Shown here piece after piece: positions 1 through 12,375 of a stretch of DNA of 64,000 nt (positions are counted from its first letter, which is position 1; the number at the start of each line of letters is the position of its first letter). Location: the NCBI GenBank assembly GCA_916613615.1, contig OU744721.1, forward strand, positions 76,947,060 to 77,011,059. Reading direction: 5' to 3'. Below the pieces are notes generated by a model, which worked only from the letters and a program-made list of their open reading frames with translations, was not told the DNA's origin and searched no databases. Position numbers and translations under genes: made by a program. The stretch is from Steromphala cineraria. Its lineage: Eukaryota; Mollusca; Gastropoda; Trochida; Trochidae.

Positions 1-986
1 GTTAAATTGAGGCACGTTAAGTCGATGTATCACATGCAAATTTATCGCAATTCATAAGTCGATGCGTCTCAAACATGATCAGTCAAAGCAATTATACTCA
101 AAGATGACCATTGGATATACATGACATTTAAATGGAGCACAGCCAGAAGATGACTTATTTGAGAGGCATTTTAAAAGTTGGAATGACAATAATGAAGAGT
201 AATTTATAGATGACAGAACCTGTGTCTAAACGTTGCATACCATGAGTAAAGAAGTTGTCATCCATATATTCTTCTTCATTATAATCAGTAGACAGCTAAC
301 ATACAGCATTATTTATCAATCACTCAAGTCGATTTAACAGCTATGTTTGCCATACATACATGTGTATTAAATCCATGTGTCATCGTCTGCCAGAATTCTC
401 ACGTTAACTCATCCGCAGAAGAAATTTAGTTTCAAAAAAAAAATATTTTAAATGTGCTGTCTTTAGCATATGTTGGTCCTATGTTAGCTTATTTAGAATA
501 TTAAAGATTTATAATGGTAAAAAGATTTAAAATCTGAAGATTTTGTTTTGGACCCCTTCTTAATTTGAATATCACAATTGAAGCTCACAACAAGTTATGT
601 CAAATTAGAATTTTAATTTTTCGTTTTTGAATAAGAATTGTTAACATTCGTGATAACTTTATTTTTCCGATGATTTATATGTTCAGTATATGTGTCAAAA
701 GCAAATTAAATTCAAACATGTGAAGTCGATGTTGCAAATGCAACTATCATTCTCTACCGTGTTAAATTTAAATTACATCAAACATATGTTCTCGAACATG
801 TTACGTTCATGTATCAGCAATGCTTCACAAACATTTCGCAATCGATGTATTGTATGCAGCTAAACTACATTTATAAACCTTTATCAGTCGAGTTCTCAAT
901 GGCTATGATGTTTAAAAAGCAGTCCTATTTCTCAAACATCTGTAAACGAAATATACAATACCCACTTGATCATGTTAATTTAATGA
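1..986. other. Left flank of satellite, no gene
   Basis: No supportable gene. Degenerate pieces resembling the neighbouring satellite occur near 20-120 and 715-985, with motifs such as GTCGATGT and TCGATGTAT spaced irregularly. This looks like the decayed edge of the array. The stretch 130-710 is AT-rich and shows nothing recognisable. Confidence 0.5.
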
Positions 987-3900
987 GATGCAGCCACATC
1001 TCTAGAAAATGTTCAATCGATGTATGATATGCAGCCACATCTCTAGAAAATGTTCAATCGATGGATGATATGCAGCCACATCTCTAGAAAATGTACAATC
1101 GATGTATGATATGCAGCCACATCTCTAGAAAATGTTCAATCGATGTATGATATGCAGCCACATCTCTCGAAAATGTTCAATCGATGTATAATATGCAGCC
1201 ACATCTCTAGAAAATGTTCAATCGATGTATGATATGCAGCCACATCTCTAGAAAATGTTCAATCAATGTATCATATGCAGCCACATCTCTAGAAAATGTT
1301 CAATCGATGTATGATATGCAGCCACAACTCTAGAAAATGTTCAATCGATGTATGATATGTAGCAACATCTCTAGAAAATGTTCAATCGATGTATGATATG
1401 CAGCCACATCTCTAGAAAATGTTCAATCGATGTATGATATGCAGCCACATCTCCCGAAAATGTTCAATCGATGTATGATATGCAGCCACAACTCTAGAAA
1501 ATGTTCAATCGATGTATGATATGCAGCCACATCTCTAGAAAATGTTCAATCGATGTATGATGTGCAGCCACATCTCTAGAAAATGTTCAATCGATGAATG
1601 ATATGCAGCCACATCTCTCGAAAATGTTCAATCGATGTATGATATGTAGCAACATCTCTAGAAAATGTTCAATCGATGTATGATATGTAGCAACATCTCT
1701 AGAAAATGTTCAATCGATGTATCATATGCAGCCACATCCCTAGAAAATGTTCAATCGATGTATGATATGCAGCCACATCTCTAGAAAATGTTCAATCGAT
1801 GTATGATATGCAGCCACATCTCTAGAAAATGTTCAATCGATGTATCATATGCAGCCACATCCCTAGAAAATGTTCAATCGATGTATGATATGCAGCCACA
1901 TCTCTAGAAAATGTTCAATCGATGTATATGCAGCCACATCTCTAGGAAATGTTCAATCGATGTATCATATGCAGCCACATCTCTCGAAAATGTTTAACTG
2001 ATGTATCATATGCAGCCACGTCTCTCGAAAATGTTCAATCGATGTATGATATGCAGCCACATCTCTAGAAAATTTTGAATCGATGTATGATGTGCAGCCA
2101 CATCTCTAGAAAATGTTCAATCGATGTATGATATGCAGCCACATCTCTCGAAAATGTTCAATCGATGTATAATATGCAGCCACATCTCTAGAAAATGTTC
2201 AATCGATGTATGATATGCAGCCACATCTCTAGAAAATGTTCAATCAATGTATCATATGCAGCCACATCTCTAGAAAATGTTCAATCGATGTATGATATGC
2301 AGCCACAACTCTAGAAAATGTTCAATCGATGTATGATATGTAGCAACATCTCTAGAAAATGTTCAATCGATGTATGATATGCAGCCACATCTCTAGAAAA
2401 TGTTCAATCGATGTATGATATGCAGCCACATCTCCCGAAAATGTTCAATCGATGTATGATATGCAGCCACAACTCTAGAAAATGTTCAATCGATGTATGA
2501 TATGCAGCCACATCTCTAGAAAATGTTCAATCGATGTATGATGTGCAGCCACATCTCTAGAAAATGTTCAATCGATGAATGATATGCAGCCACATCTCTC
2601 GAAAATGTTCAATCGATGTATGATATGTAGCAACATCTCTAGAAAATGTTCAATCGATGTATGATATGTAGCAACATCTCTAGAAAATGTTCAATCGATG
2701 TATCATATGCAGCCACATCCCTAGAAAATGTTCAATCGATGTATGATATGCAGCCACATCTCTAGAAAATGTTCAATCGATGTATGATATGCAGCCACAT
2801 CTCTAGAAAATGTTCAATCGATGTATCATATGCAGCCACATCCCTAGAAAATGTTCAATCGATGTATGATATGCAGCCACATCTCTAGAAAATGTTCAAT
2901 CGATGTATATGCAGCCACATCTCTAGGAAATGTTCAATCGATGTATCATATGCAGCCACATCTCTCGAAAATGTTTAACTGATGTATCATATGCAGCCAC
3001 GTCTCTCGAAAATGTTCAATCGATGTATGATATGCAGCCACATCTCTAGAAAATTTTGAATCGATGTATGATGTGCAGCCACATCTCTAGAAAATGTTCA
3101 ATCGATGTATCATATGCAGCCACATCCCTAGAAAATGTTCAATCGATGTATGATATGCAGCCACATCTCTAGAAAATGTTCAATCGATGTATCATATGCA
3201 GCCACATCTCTAGGAAATGTTCAATCGATGTATCATATGCAGCCACATCTCTAGGAAATGTTAAATCGATGTATCATATGCAGCCACATCTCTAGAAAAT
3301 GTTAAATCGATGTATGATATGCAGCCACATCTCTAGAAAATGTTCAATCGATATATCATATGCAGCCACATCCCTAGAAAATGTTCAATCGATATATCAT
3401 ATGCAGCCACATCTCTAGAAAATGTTCAATCGATGTATCATATGCAGCCACATCTCTAGAAAATGTTCAATCGATGTATGATATGCAGCAACATCTCTAG
3501 AAAATGTTCAATCGATGTATGATATGGAGCCACATCTCTCGACAACGTTAAATCGATGTATGATATGCAGCCATATCTCTAGAAAATGTTCAATCGATGT
3601 ATCATATGCAGCCACATCTCCCGAAAATGTTCAATCGATGTATGATATGCAGCCACATCTCTCGAAAATGTTCAATCGATGTATTATATGCAGCCACATC
3701 CCTAGAAAATGTTCAATCGATGTATGATGTGCAGCCACATCTCTAGAAAATGTTCAATCGATGTATGATATGCAGCCACATCTCTAGAAAATGTTCAATC
3801 GATGTATGATATGTAGCAACATCTCTAGAAAATGTTCAATCGATGTATGATATGTAGCAACATCTCTAGAAAATGTTCAATCGATGTATGATATGTAGCA

Positions 3901-6365
3901 ACATCTCTAGAAAATGTTCAATCGATGTATCATATGCAGCCACATCCCTAGAAAATGTTCAATCGATGTATGATATGCAGCCACATCTCTAGAAAATGTT
4001 CAATCGATGTATGATATGCAGCCACATCTCTAGAAAATGTTCAATCGATGTATCATATGCAGCCACATCCCTAGAAAATGTTCAATCGATGTATGATATG
4101 CAGCCACATCTCTAGAAAATGTTCAATCGATGTATGATATGCAGTCACATCTCTAGAAAATGTTCAATCGATGTATGATATGTAGCAACATCTCTAGAAA
4201 ATGTTCAATCGATGTATCATAATGCAGCCACATCCCTAGAAAATGTTCAATCGATGTATGATATGCAGCCACATCTCTAGAAAATGTTCAATCGATGTAT
4301 GATATGCAGCCACATCTCTAGAAAATGTTCAATCGATGTATCATATGCAGCCACATCCCTAGAAAATGTTCAATCGATGTATGATATGCAGCCACATCTC
4401 TAGAAAATGTTCAATCGATGTATATGCAGCCACATCTCTAGGAAATGTTCAATCGATGTATCATATGCAGCCACATCTCTAGAAAATGTTCAATCGATGT
4501 ATCATATGCAGCCACATCTCTAGAAAATGTTCAATCGATGTATGATATGCAGCCACATCTCTCGAAAACGTTAAATCGATGCATGATATGCAGTCACATC
4601 TCTCGAAAATGTTCAATCGATGTATGATATGCAGCTACATCTCTAGAAAATGTTCAATCGATGTATCATATGCAGCAACATCTCTAGAAAATGTTCAATC
4701 GATTTATGATATGCAGCCACATCTCTAGAAAATGTTCAATCGATGTATGATATGCAGCCACATCTCTAGAAAATGTTCAATCGATGTATCATATGCAGCC
4801 ACATCTCTCGAAAATGTTCAATCGATGTATCATATGCAGCCACATCCCTAGAAAATGTTCAATCGATGTATGATATGCAGCCACATCTCTAGAAAATGTT
4901 CAATCGATGTATGATATGCAGCCACATCTCTAGAAAATGTTCAATCGATGTATCATATATGCAGCCACATTTCTCGAAAATGTTTAACTGATGTATCATG
5001 TTCAGCCACGTCTCTCGAAAATGTTCAATCGATGTATAATATGCAGCCACATCTCTCGAAAATGTTCAATCAAATTATGATATGCGATCACATCTCTAGA
5101 AAATGTTCAATCGATGTAAAATATGCAGCCACATCTCTAGAAAATGTTCAATCGATGTATTATATGCAGCAACATCTCTCGAAAATGTTCAATCGATGTA
5201 TAATATGCAGCCACATCCCTAGAAAATGTTCAATCGATGTATGATATGCAGCCACATCTCTCGAAAATGTTCAATCGATGTATGATATGCAGCCACATCT
5301 CTAGAAAATGTTCAATCGATGTATGATATGCAGCCACATCCCAAGAAAATGTTCAATCGATGTATGATATGCAGCCACATCTCTAGAAAATGTTCAATCG
5401 ATGTATGATATGCAGCCACATCTCTAGAAAATGTTCATTAGATGTATCATATATGCAGCCACATTTCTCGAAAATGTTTAACTGATGTATCATATGCAGC
5501 CACGTCTCTCGAAAATGTTCAATCGATGTATAATATGCAGCCACATCTCTCGAAAATGTTCAATCAATTTATGATATGCGATCACATCTCTGGAAAATGT
5601 TCATTCGATGTAAAATGTGCAGCCACATCTCTCGAAAATGTTCAATCGATGTATTATATGCAGCCACATCTCTCGAAAATGTTCAATCGATGTATGATAG
5701 GCAGCCACATCTCTAGAAAATGTTAAATCGATGTATGATATGCAGCCACATCTCTAGAAAATGTTCAATCGATGTATCATATATGCAGCCACATCTCTCG
5801 AAAATGTTTAACTGATGTATCATATGCAGCCACGTCTCTCGAAAATGTTCAATCGATGTATAATATGCAGCCACATCTCTAGAAAATGTTCAATCAATTT
5901 ATGATATGCAGCCACATCTCTAGAAAATGTTCAATCGATGTATAATATGCAGCCACATCTCCCGAAAATGTTCAATCGATGTATGATATGCAGCCACATC
6001 TCCCGAAAATGTTCAATCGATGTATGATATGCAGCCACATCTCCCGAAAATGTTCAATCGATGTATAATATGCAGCCACATCTCTAGAAAATGTTCAATC
6101 GATGTATAATATGCAGCCACATCTCCCGAAAATGTTCAATCGATGTATGATATGCAGCCACATCTCCCGAAAATGTTCAATCGATGTATGATATGCAGCC
6201 ACATCTCCCGAAAATGTTCAATCGATGTATAATATGCAGCCACATCTCCCGAAAATGTTCAATCGATGTATGATATGCAGCCACATCTCCCGAAAATGTT
6301 CAATCGATGTATGATATGCAGCCACATCTCCAGAAAATGTTCAATCGACGTATGATATGCAGCCA
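987..6365. repeat. 41-bp tandem satellite array (~131 units)
   Basis: Head-to-tail units of 41 bp run with almost no interruption. Each unit carries ATCGATGTATGATATGCAGC followed by CACATCTCTAGAAAATGTTCA, with frequent variants (TCTCTCGA, TCTCCCGA, ATCCCTAGA, GTAGCAACA, GTATCAT, GTATAAT). A few units are 3 bp shorter (GATGTATATGCAGCC near 1921, 2902 and 4421) or 2 bp longer (CATATATGCAG near 4955, 5450 and 5780). Variant units recur in fixed order, which shows higher-order structure. Because 41 is not a multiple of 3, all three frames are read in turn, and short apparent ORFs in the array are by-products. There are no spacers, so this is not CRISPR. Confidence 0.97.
1112..3110. repeat. 981-bp higher-order tandem duplication inside the satellite
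   Basis: Positions 1112-2092 recur at 2093-3073 with an offset of exactly 981 bp (24 units less the 3-bp deletion in one unit). Markers match at every place I compared: GTAGCAACA variants, the CCACAACTC variant at 1321/2302, GATGTGCAG at 1560/2541, the short unit at 1921/2902, and AAAATTTTGAAT at 2070/3051. Identity breaks down before about 1112 and after about 3110. Confidence 0.85.
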
Positions 6366-6740
6366 AGTCTCACGTACTTACCAGACACTTCAACTGCAAG
6401 CCATATTCAGTCCTCAACAATAATATTTCATATTTTTCATATTTCCGATTTCGTCAACTCATCTTGTTTTATTTTGTTGTTGGAGCTATATGCGATAAAT
6501 TCTATCAATGGTGATATTAGATCGAAAAGTACAATTTGATCCGGATAATTACATTTAAATGCTTATCTAGTCAGTTGATAGACAATATACGGTAAAACGA
6601 TGATCATGACAAAACAATTTCGTGAACAGAAAACTTCTATTGAAATAACAACACAACCCAAATATGCATTTTAATTCAAAATAATGATTTTACAGAGGTC
6701 ACTACCACTTATCAGTAAAGCATGTACAGCTTTACATGTT
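6366..6740. other. Unassigned spacer right of satellite
   Basis: This is unique AT-rich sequence after the last satellite unit. I see no gene, RNA or repeat structure in it. Confidence 0.4.
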
Positions 6741-6744
6741 AACA

Positions 6745-7247
6745 GGTGCCCTTTAAATTGGCAGTAGCACGTATTTTGAAAATTTTATATTTTCAATTTT
6801 TTTAATGATAATTGTACGTTTTTGCTAAATGTATCATTTTTATAGTGTCAAAAGTCTCGGGACACAAACCAATCATCCATGAGTCATAAAGATTCACATA
6901 AGTCCATTGGCGGCCATTTTTGTGTGAACACATTAAATTCATTTTTTGTAAGAAAAAGGTGAGGTGAGGTGATATAGGGTTTATCGCCGCTTTCAAGAGT
7001 ATTTCACTGATATCGCGGCTGCTAGTATTATTGCAGCGAGAAAGCCCGCAACACTATTGTGGCTATATATTGCGGTGAAACCTGCGAGCATCGGCTGGAA
7101 CTAGCGAACCATGGGTGTTACTGCATATATTTGCTTCATTTAGTTTAAATACATTGTCTTTCAATTGGAACCATTTTTTTCATTTCCTGACATCACCTTA
7201 TATTCCCCCCTAAACAACGTGCTACTGTCCCTTTTAATGTCAATCGT
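6745..7247. mobile_element. MITE-like element with GCAGTAGCACG termini
   Basis: The left end reads TTAAATTGGCAGTAGCACGT. The right end, reverse complemented, reads TTAAAAGGGACAGTAGCACG. A related copy lies at about 30685-31041 with collinear internal segments, for example ACACAAACCAATCATCCA, TGTGTGAACACNTT and ACTGTCTTTCAATTGG. No ORF is supported. The first copy carries about 150 bp of extra sequence (around 6965-7130). A single similar end, AAAGGGACAGTAGCAC, occurs at about 21894. Confidence 0.6.
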
Positions 7248-7459
7248 TTGGTATCTTCCCTCGAAATTCTACATCCGGTATCCGTGGTCAAGTCATTCGT
7301 CTGTTATCATTCAGATTCCTCCACCGATGTCTGCAAATGAAAATGAACAGTGAAATGAGGACTGTAGACTATTATAACCTGATTCAGTTATCGAAACACA
7401 GTTTGAAACCGAAAGGAAAGAGCTACATGGGTTTCATGTTCATTATATGCATGTTTGCT

Positions 7460-7860
7460 ATATCTTCATTTATTATATGATCAGCAATGAAATACTGGGA
7501 TTTATCAGTGAAATAAACTGTCTATCAAGCAACAGTGACGATATATTATATTTTCACTGTGACCAGTGACGATATATATTATATCGTCACTGGTCAGGTG
7601 CCGGAACTACTTTCAGCCATGTGAACAAAAAGGGGAAACATTCCAGTTTTAAAGTCATTTTAATTACATATTTCATTAAAAATCATATAATAAATAGAAT
7701 ACTTAATGTAGTTTTCCAAATACCAGGTTTATTTCATCTCGTGACATGGGTAAAGTTGATATTTCACTTGTGGCTGCGCCACTCGTGAAATATCAACTTT
7801 ACCCATGACACTCGATGAAATAAACCTGGTATTTGGAAAACAACATTAAGTATCCTCTAT
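7460..7860. mobile_element. Foldback-containing element, copy A
   Basis: Collinear, in inverted orientation, with 15125-16770, which defines a dispersed family. It contains a perfect small hairpin (CCAGTGACGATATA, 3-nt loop) at about 7562-7592. It also contains a long palindrome at 7695-7858 with arms of about 70 bp meeting near TGCGCC, including GGGTAAAGTTGATATTTCAC and its complement. No coding capacity is seen. Confidence 0.65.
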
Positions 7861-7924
7861 ATATTACCATATGGTAGTTGCTAAAATTATATTTCATTTG
7901 AATATACGATATGTTTTAATCATT

Positions 7925-8340
7925 TGGTATTCGTTTTAACACTGTTAATGAAAAAAACATAAAGGCTTTTTGCCGCTAGGGCAATCTGCCGGAACCCCAG
8001 GATCTTGGCGTATTAGAACAGAGGCTTGCTCGCACAGAGCTGCCCTGTGGGGAGAGAATGGAGTGTTACAGAGCTGTGAATCTACGTCCAAACCTTACAA
8101 TTTCTCTTGTCAAAATCGCGAAATCACAGCATGCGCTTGTCGAAAGTGGAGCTGCACGTGCATCTCATGGGGATGCGTCCTTACACAAATTTCTCGCGGC
8201 CTAACACAAATTTCACGAGCTCTATGGTTTGGTTTTGATATCAATTACTTGCCGGACAAATTTTTTGTAATCATTCCAACAACTTTTTATTTGTCATCAT
8301 TCCAACAACTTTTTATTTGTCATGACGTTTGAGAAATGGC
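7925..8340. repeat. Dispersed repeat, copy A
   Basis: Shares TAACACTGTTAATGAAAAA, TTTTTGCCGC, TCTGCCGGAAC and GAGGCTTGCTCGCAC-type segments, in the same order and orientation, with 42168-42425. The second copy has about 80 extra bp. A 120-codon open frame here lies wholly within repeat sequence and is not taken as a gene. Confidence 0.6.
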
Positions 8341-9743
8341 ATTTGTGGCCATGGTCTGAGCAAGTTTCAACGATTATGTAACAGGCCTTCATGGTCTAAC
8401 TATTACTGATACTTAGGAGTAGTAGTTATGATCGCAATAAAGGAATATTCGATTAGCCATAGGAATAAATGAATGTAACATGTTTTCTCACAAATTGGAA
8501 AATTTTCAGAAATGTTCTAAATGCTCGAACAAGGAAGTGATCAACTGACAGCCCGGTATGTGTCGACGTGTTGTCGATCAATCATGGAATCTGTACTGAT
8601 GATACATCGGCTCATTACTGTCGATTGTCTCCCTGAATTGCTGCTCACTGGATGGATGGACGTCATCTCTCTCACTGACCAGTGGTACGAGGTTCGTTAT
8701 CTCAGATTTTTCCTGTTTAAAATATTCTGGTTCAAATATGATTGGACAAAATTTAAGTCACTAATCAATCAGCAATGCAATTATTTGCTTATTTTCTTGT
8801 GTTAATACTACTTGTTGAACTGATACTTGTTTCTCATCTTCAATCCGACGTAACTTAAATGTATTAAAATTTCCATTGACATAAGCGGATCCGTGATATT
8901 TTGTACGGTTAAACTATATACATGACACTGAGGATTATTTTTGAAAGTCAATTCGTTTACTTGTATGTGAACCGTTTCCAATTCAATGTCAATGGAACAG
9001 CTGTATCTGAATGTAAATGTACCTTGTGCCAGCTTGACGTAGATTTGAAGGAAGTAGCTTCACTCTCACAGTAACGGAGTATTTATGGGACCTTTGACTT
9101 TGGAACTGACATAAGTTGTCTTGAATCATATTTCATTAACAGCAGAAAAAACTTGCTAAGTTAAACCATGGCCTTTGACTTTTAAATGTTTTGCTCTACA
9201 GAACACATAGAAGCTATTTTTGATACAGTTAACTGTCACAATAAACATTTATTTAAAATTTACCATTCTTTTGCAAGTATTCCTTTACTTTAACAAATGA
9301 TTCTTTTAAGCATTATAAATCAAATACTACAATTCTTCTCAACTCAACTCATCTCTTCTTATCTGAATAGTCTGCCGAACCAGATGCTTAATCATTATTA
9401 AAAAAATAGTTGAGCATGATCGACATACTCTATATCTAATCTTCTGTGATAACATAAAATGATGCATTTTCTTAGGTGCTTTGGTGTTAACATTTTCAGA
9501 ACGGGTTTGGATGTACTTGAACAGTGGCAAATGTCAGAGTTTTATATGCGACAAAGATACCCACGCATCTTCCTTATGGGAACATAATCAATGCTCAACA
9601 TTTTAATGTAATGCAAATGAAAGGTATTTAAAGTATGTATGTGCATCATAACCGTAACATTCGTAACGTACCATGATAATGTTATAGTTGAGTGCAAAGT
9701 ACAAATAAAACGAATGAAGTTATATATCAAACATTCCTTTCAG
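8341..9743. other. Intergenic or leader region upstream of C1GALT-1
   Basis: No protein, RNA or structured repeat is recognised. It contains short AT-rich open frames only. It may hold the promoter and a leader exon of the next gene, but no splice donor could be assigned with confidence. Confidence 0.4.
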
Positions 9744-9846
9744 AGCCAACCATGTCACGTCCTTCTGATGGCGAATTTTCAGTTTATTGGTAGGAATGCC
9801 TTTTGAAGAAGACGACTCTGATAAGACTTGAAGATGCGATCATCAA
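9744..9846 (+). promoter_or_regulatory. Candidate 5' leader with upstream ATGs of C1GALT-1
   Basis: An acceptor-like CCTTTCAG precedes 9744. Downstream of it are three short upstream reading frames (ATGs near 9752, 9798 and 9834) before the in-frame Met at 9847. If this leader is transcribed, the uORFs would lower initiation or shift it to 9943. The exon boundary is a guess from the acceptor consensus. Confidence 0.3.
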
Positions 9847-11981
9847 ATGCGATTCAAAGATGGAGACACGCCTTCATGTGACAAACATTATCTCCCTTCA
9901 GATACTTATAACAAACATGCAACACTAGTTACAAACATAAAGATGCGCCATAAAAATGGGACAGAAAAATGTGAGATGTTTGACAGATACACGCTACTCG
10001 GATTCATCTGTGGATTAGCGTTCACATTCATTGTGTATGATGTGGCTACTAGGAGGAAAGGGCTGAGTCAGCTAGATTCTATTGTTCAACGATCCAGGCT
10101 GGACAGCGCAACAAATCGAAGTAAGTCAAGTTTCTAGAATAATACATAACGATGTTGAAGTTTCTAAATGGCTATTGTGTCATTGTTTTATAGTATTTGA
10201 TAACAATTGTATGAAAAACATAAATGTAGTGTCAAACGACTTTGAACTTAAGTCATTGCCAAAATGGTTAGTATTAGTGCTTGTACATTTATTTGATTGA
10301 AATGTTATTTCCTTTGATGAATTGTGTGACCGGTTTGTTGTGTAACATTATTCACGAGCCGTTAATGTTATCAAAGATTATGTCAGATGTCTATGAATTT
10401 TAATGTCAATCGTCATTGCCTTTAGTCTATACACAATAGAGTACATTTGATACCATCTCATGTGAGGATTCCTTATAAGTGATAATTTCACTGTCACCTG
10501 CAGTGCTCTATCATGTGGTTGTATTCCCCTCTACAGAGCCCCGGATTCTCTGCTGGATACCCACTATTCCTAAGAACTACGAAAACAAAACACGAGCAGT
10601 CCAGGAAACCTGGGGACCCGATTGTGACGTCACAATATTTTTCAGTGAATTTCCTGACGTCAACATTCCTGTTGTCGGACTCGGGGTTCCGGAGAGCAGG
10701 GGTAACCTAGCACAGAAATCTCTAGCAGCTCTAAGTTACATATACACAAACTACTACGATAAAGCTGATTGGTTCTTGAAGGCTGATGACGACTCTTACG
10801 TCATCGTGAACAATCTACGTCACTTCCTGTTAAGCAAGGACCCCGATGCGCCATATTACTATGGCTCGACCTTCAACGTGAAACTCGCTACCTACAACAG
10901 CGGAGGTGCGGGGTATGTGTTTGGGAGAAGAACATTAAAGGTGTTGGCTGAGAACAGTGACTATTTGTACCAATGTGCAGACTACGGTCCTGAAGACCTG
11001 AGGATAGGTCAGTGTTTGAGAACTCTAGGGATCTCCCCCGGAGACAGCACTGATGAGGAGGGACTTGAGGTCTTCCACTGGTCTGACGTTTTTGTCTTCA
11101 CCCAGGGAGTCAGTAATGACGATCTTCCAGGATGGGTGCAAATATATCAGTCATTTTGGGTAAGCACATTAACTTTAGATGTAATTTGACTTATTTCATT
11201 ATATTACTTGTTGAAGACTAATGTTTTCATCTTTTAGTTGCCGCGGTCTTAAGTCATACTTTTTCATAATATTTAAATGATTTACCAATATGAATTTGGG
11301 AGAAGTGTCAATTTTAATGGTCGCGTTTTTTTTGTGATCCAGGCTTTCTACTGTTTTGACTTCAAAATAATCGTAATCTTAATTGTGTCTTTCAAACTTC
11401 ACAACAACTGGTAAACTGACAAAATATAATGTTGCTTTTCATGCTATTGACAAAATCCCTTACATAAAATCTTGTGAAAAATGAATTAAAAATTGTTGTT
11501 AAGCGACCAAAATCTTTTCGAACATGGAAAATCTTCCTTCTGTGGGCCTTGTCATAAAGCCTGTAACTAATCGTTATAATGAAGTAAATGTCAAATCATA
11601 AGGAACATTTTTACTGCAGATACATGCCATTAAATAAACAAATGGAACCAACCGTGTTTCATAATGTCGAGGCGAAATAGCCGAGTTGGTTCGCTGTTGG
11701 TACAGTCAGTGCTGGAGGTGTTGCCTGACGCTAAAACTATGGGTTCAACTTTAATGCTATTGCAGATATTGTCATCCAAAAACTAAAAATGTTTTACGAG
11801 CTAAGTAAGTAATATTCAAATGACATGGTGTTTTCAGGGTCAACAAAACGTTGGAAGCAAGTTCTCTGCTACTTTCCATTATGTTGGACCCATCCAAATG
11901 CGACTGCTACACGACGTCCTGAGCAACATCACGGTCCATGGATATACGAAGGACAAGTATAGTGTTTCCTTTAAGAACTGA
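9847..11981 (+). CDS. C1GALT1: C1GALT1-like core 1 beta-1,3-galactosyltransferase, gene 1
   Basis: Three coding exons: up to 10120 (donor GTAAGT), 10537-11159 and 11838-11981 (TGA). Phases join exactly, giving NRKPRILCW across junction 1 and SFWGQQ across junction 2. From the Met at 9943 the protein has 314 residues; the in-frame Met at 9847 gives 346. I prefer 9943 because the paralogues begin only a few residues before their membrane segment. It is a type II Golgi protein with a transmembrane segment at residues ~17-34, then the glycosyltransferase-31 (fringe-like) domain with RILCW, QETWGPDC, the KADDDSYV metal-binding DxD motif (~143-145), SGGAGYV, and GDSTDEEGLEVFHW. Family role: adds galactose beta-1,3 to GalNAc-Ser/Thr to make the core 1 O-glycan. 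The C-terminal exon (FSATFHYVGP) lacks the Cys-Cys seen before this motif in vertebrate C1GALT1. Substrate specificity is inferred. Confidence 0.88.
11664..11760 (+). repeat. tRNA-like SINE fragment in C1GALT-1 intron 2
   Basis: The segment AATAGCCGAGTTGGTTCGC resembles a tRNA A box, and TATGGGTTCAACTTT about 60 bp later resembles a degenerate B box. There is no clear cloverleaf or CCA-end geometry. It is read as an old tRNA-derived SINE remnant. Confidence 0.35.
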
Positions 11982-12049
11982 AACTTTGCCGTGACGAACT
12001 GATGGATTCCATGTCATGCAGGGAAAGTAGCATATACTCGTTTATGTAA

Positions 12050-12375
12050 ATATAGTAGTAGTGTAGCGCAGTGGTGTATTGCATGGTTAGCGTGGTGGCC
12101 TGTCACGCCAAAGACCCGGGTTCGAATCCAGGTGGACACACCGAAGATTTGTGACCTGAGCTTTAAACTGTGTTGTGTCCTTGGGCAAGGCACTTTATTC
12201 ACATTGTACCCGGTCCACCCAGCTGTAGAATTGGGTACCTGAATACTGAATACGGACCTAATTGGTCGCGCGGAGCGATTAGAAGCGCCTCTGAAAGTAC
12301 AATTCCTTCAGGGTATTAATGTGCAGCCAATGAGCAGTGCTTGCACTGGATATTAGGCTTGAAACTTGTCATTAT
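12050..12375 (+). mobile_element. tRNA-derived SINE with conserved central motif
   Basis: Pol III-type boxes are visible: TAGCGCAGTGG (A-box-like) and GGTTCGAATCC (perfect B box), the latter about 60 bp downstream. These are followed by TGTCCTTGGGCAAGGCACTT, a central motif shared by several metazoan tRNA-SINE superfamilies. A non-tRNA tail runs on to about 12370. It lies just downstream of C1GALT-1. There is no coding content. Confidence 0.65.

Noticed and set aside
987..6365. Regularly spaced repeats resembling a CRISPR array, and ORFs of 60-98 codons within them
   Set aside because: Units abut head to tail without unique spacers, in animal DNA. The ORFs are the 41-bp unit read through three frames in turn.
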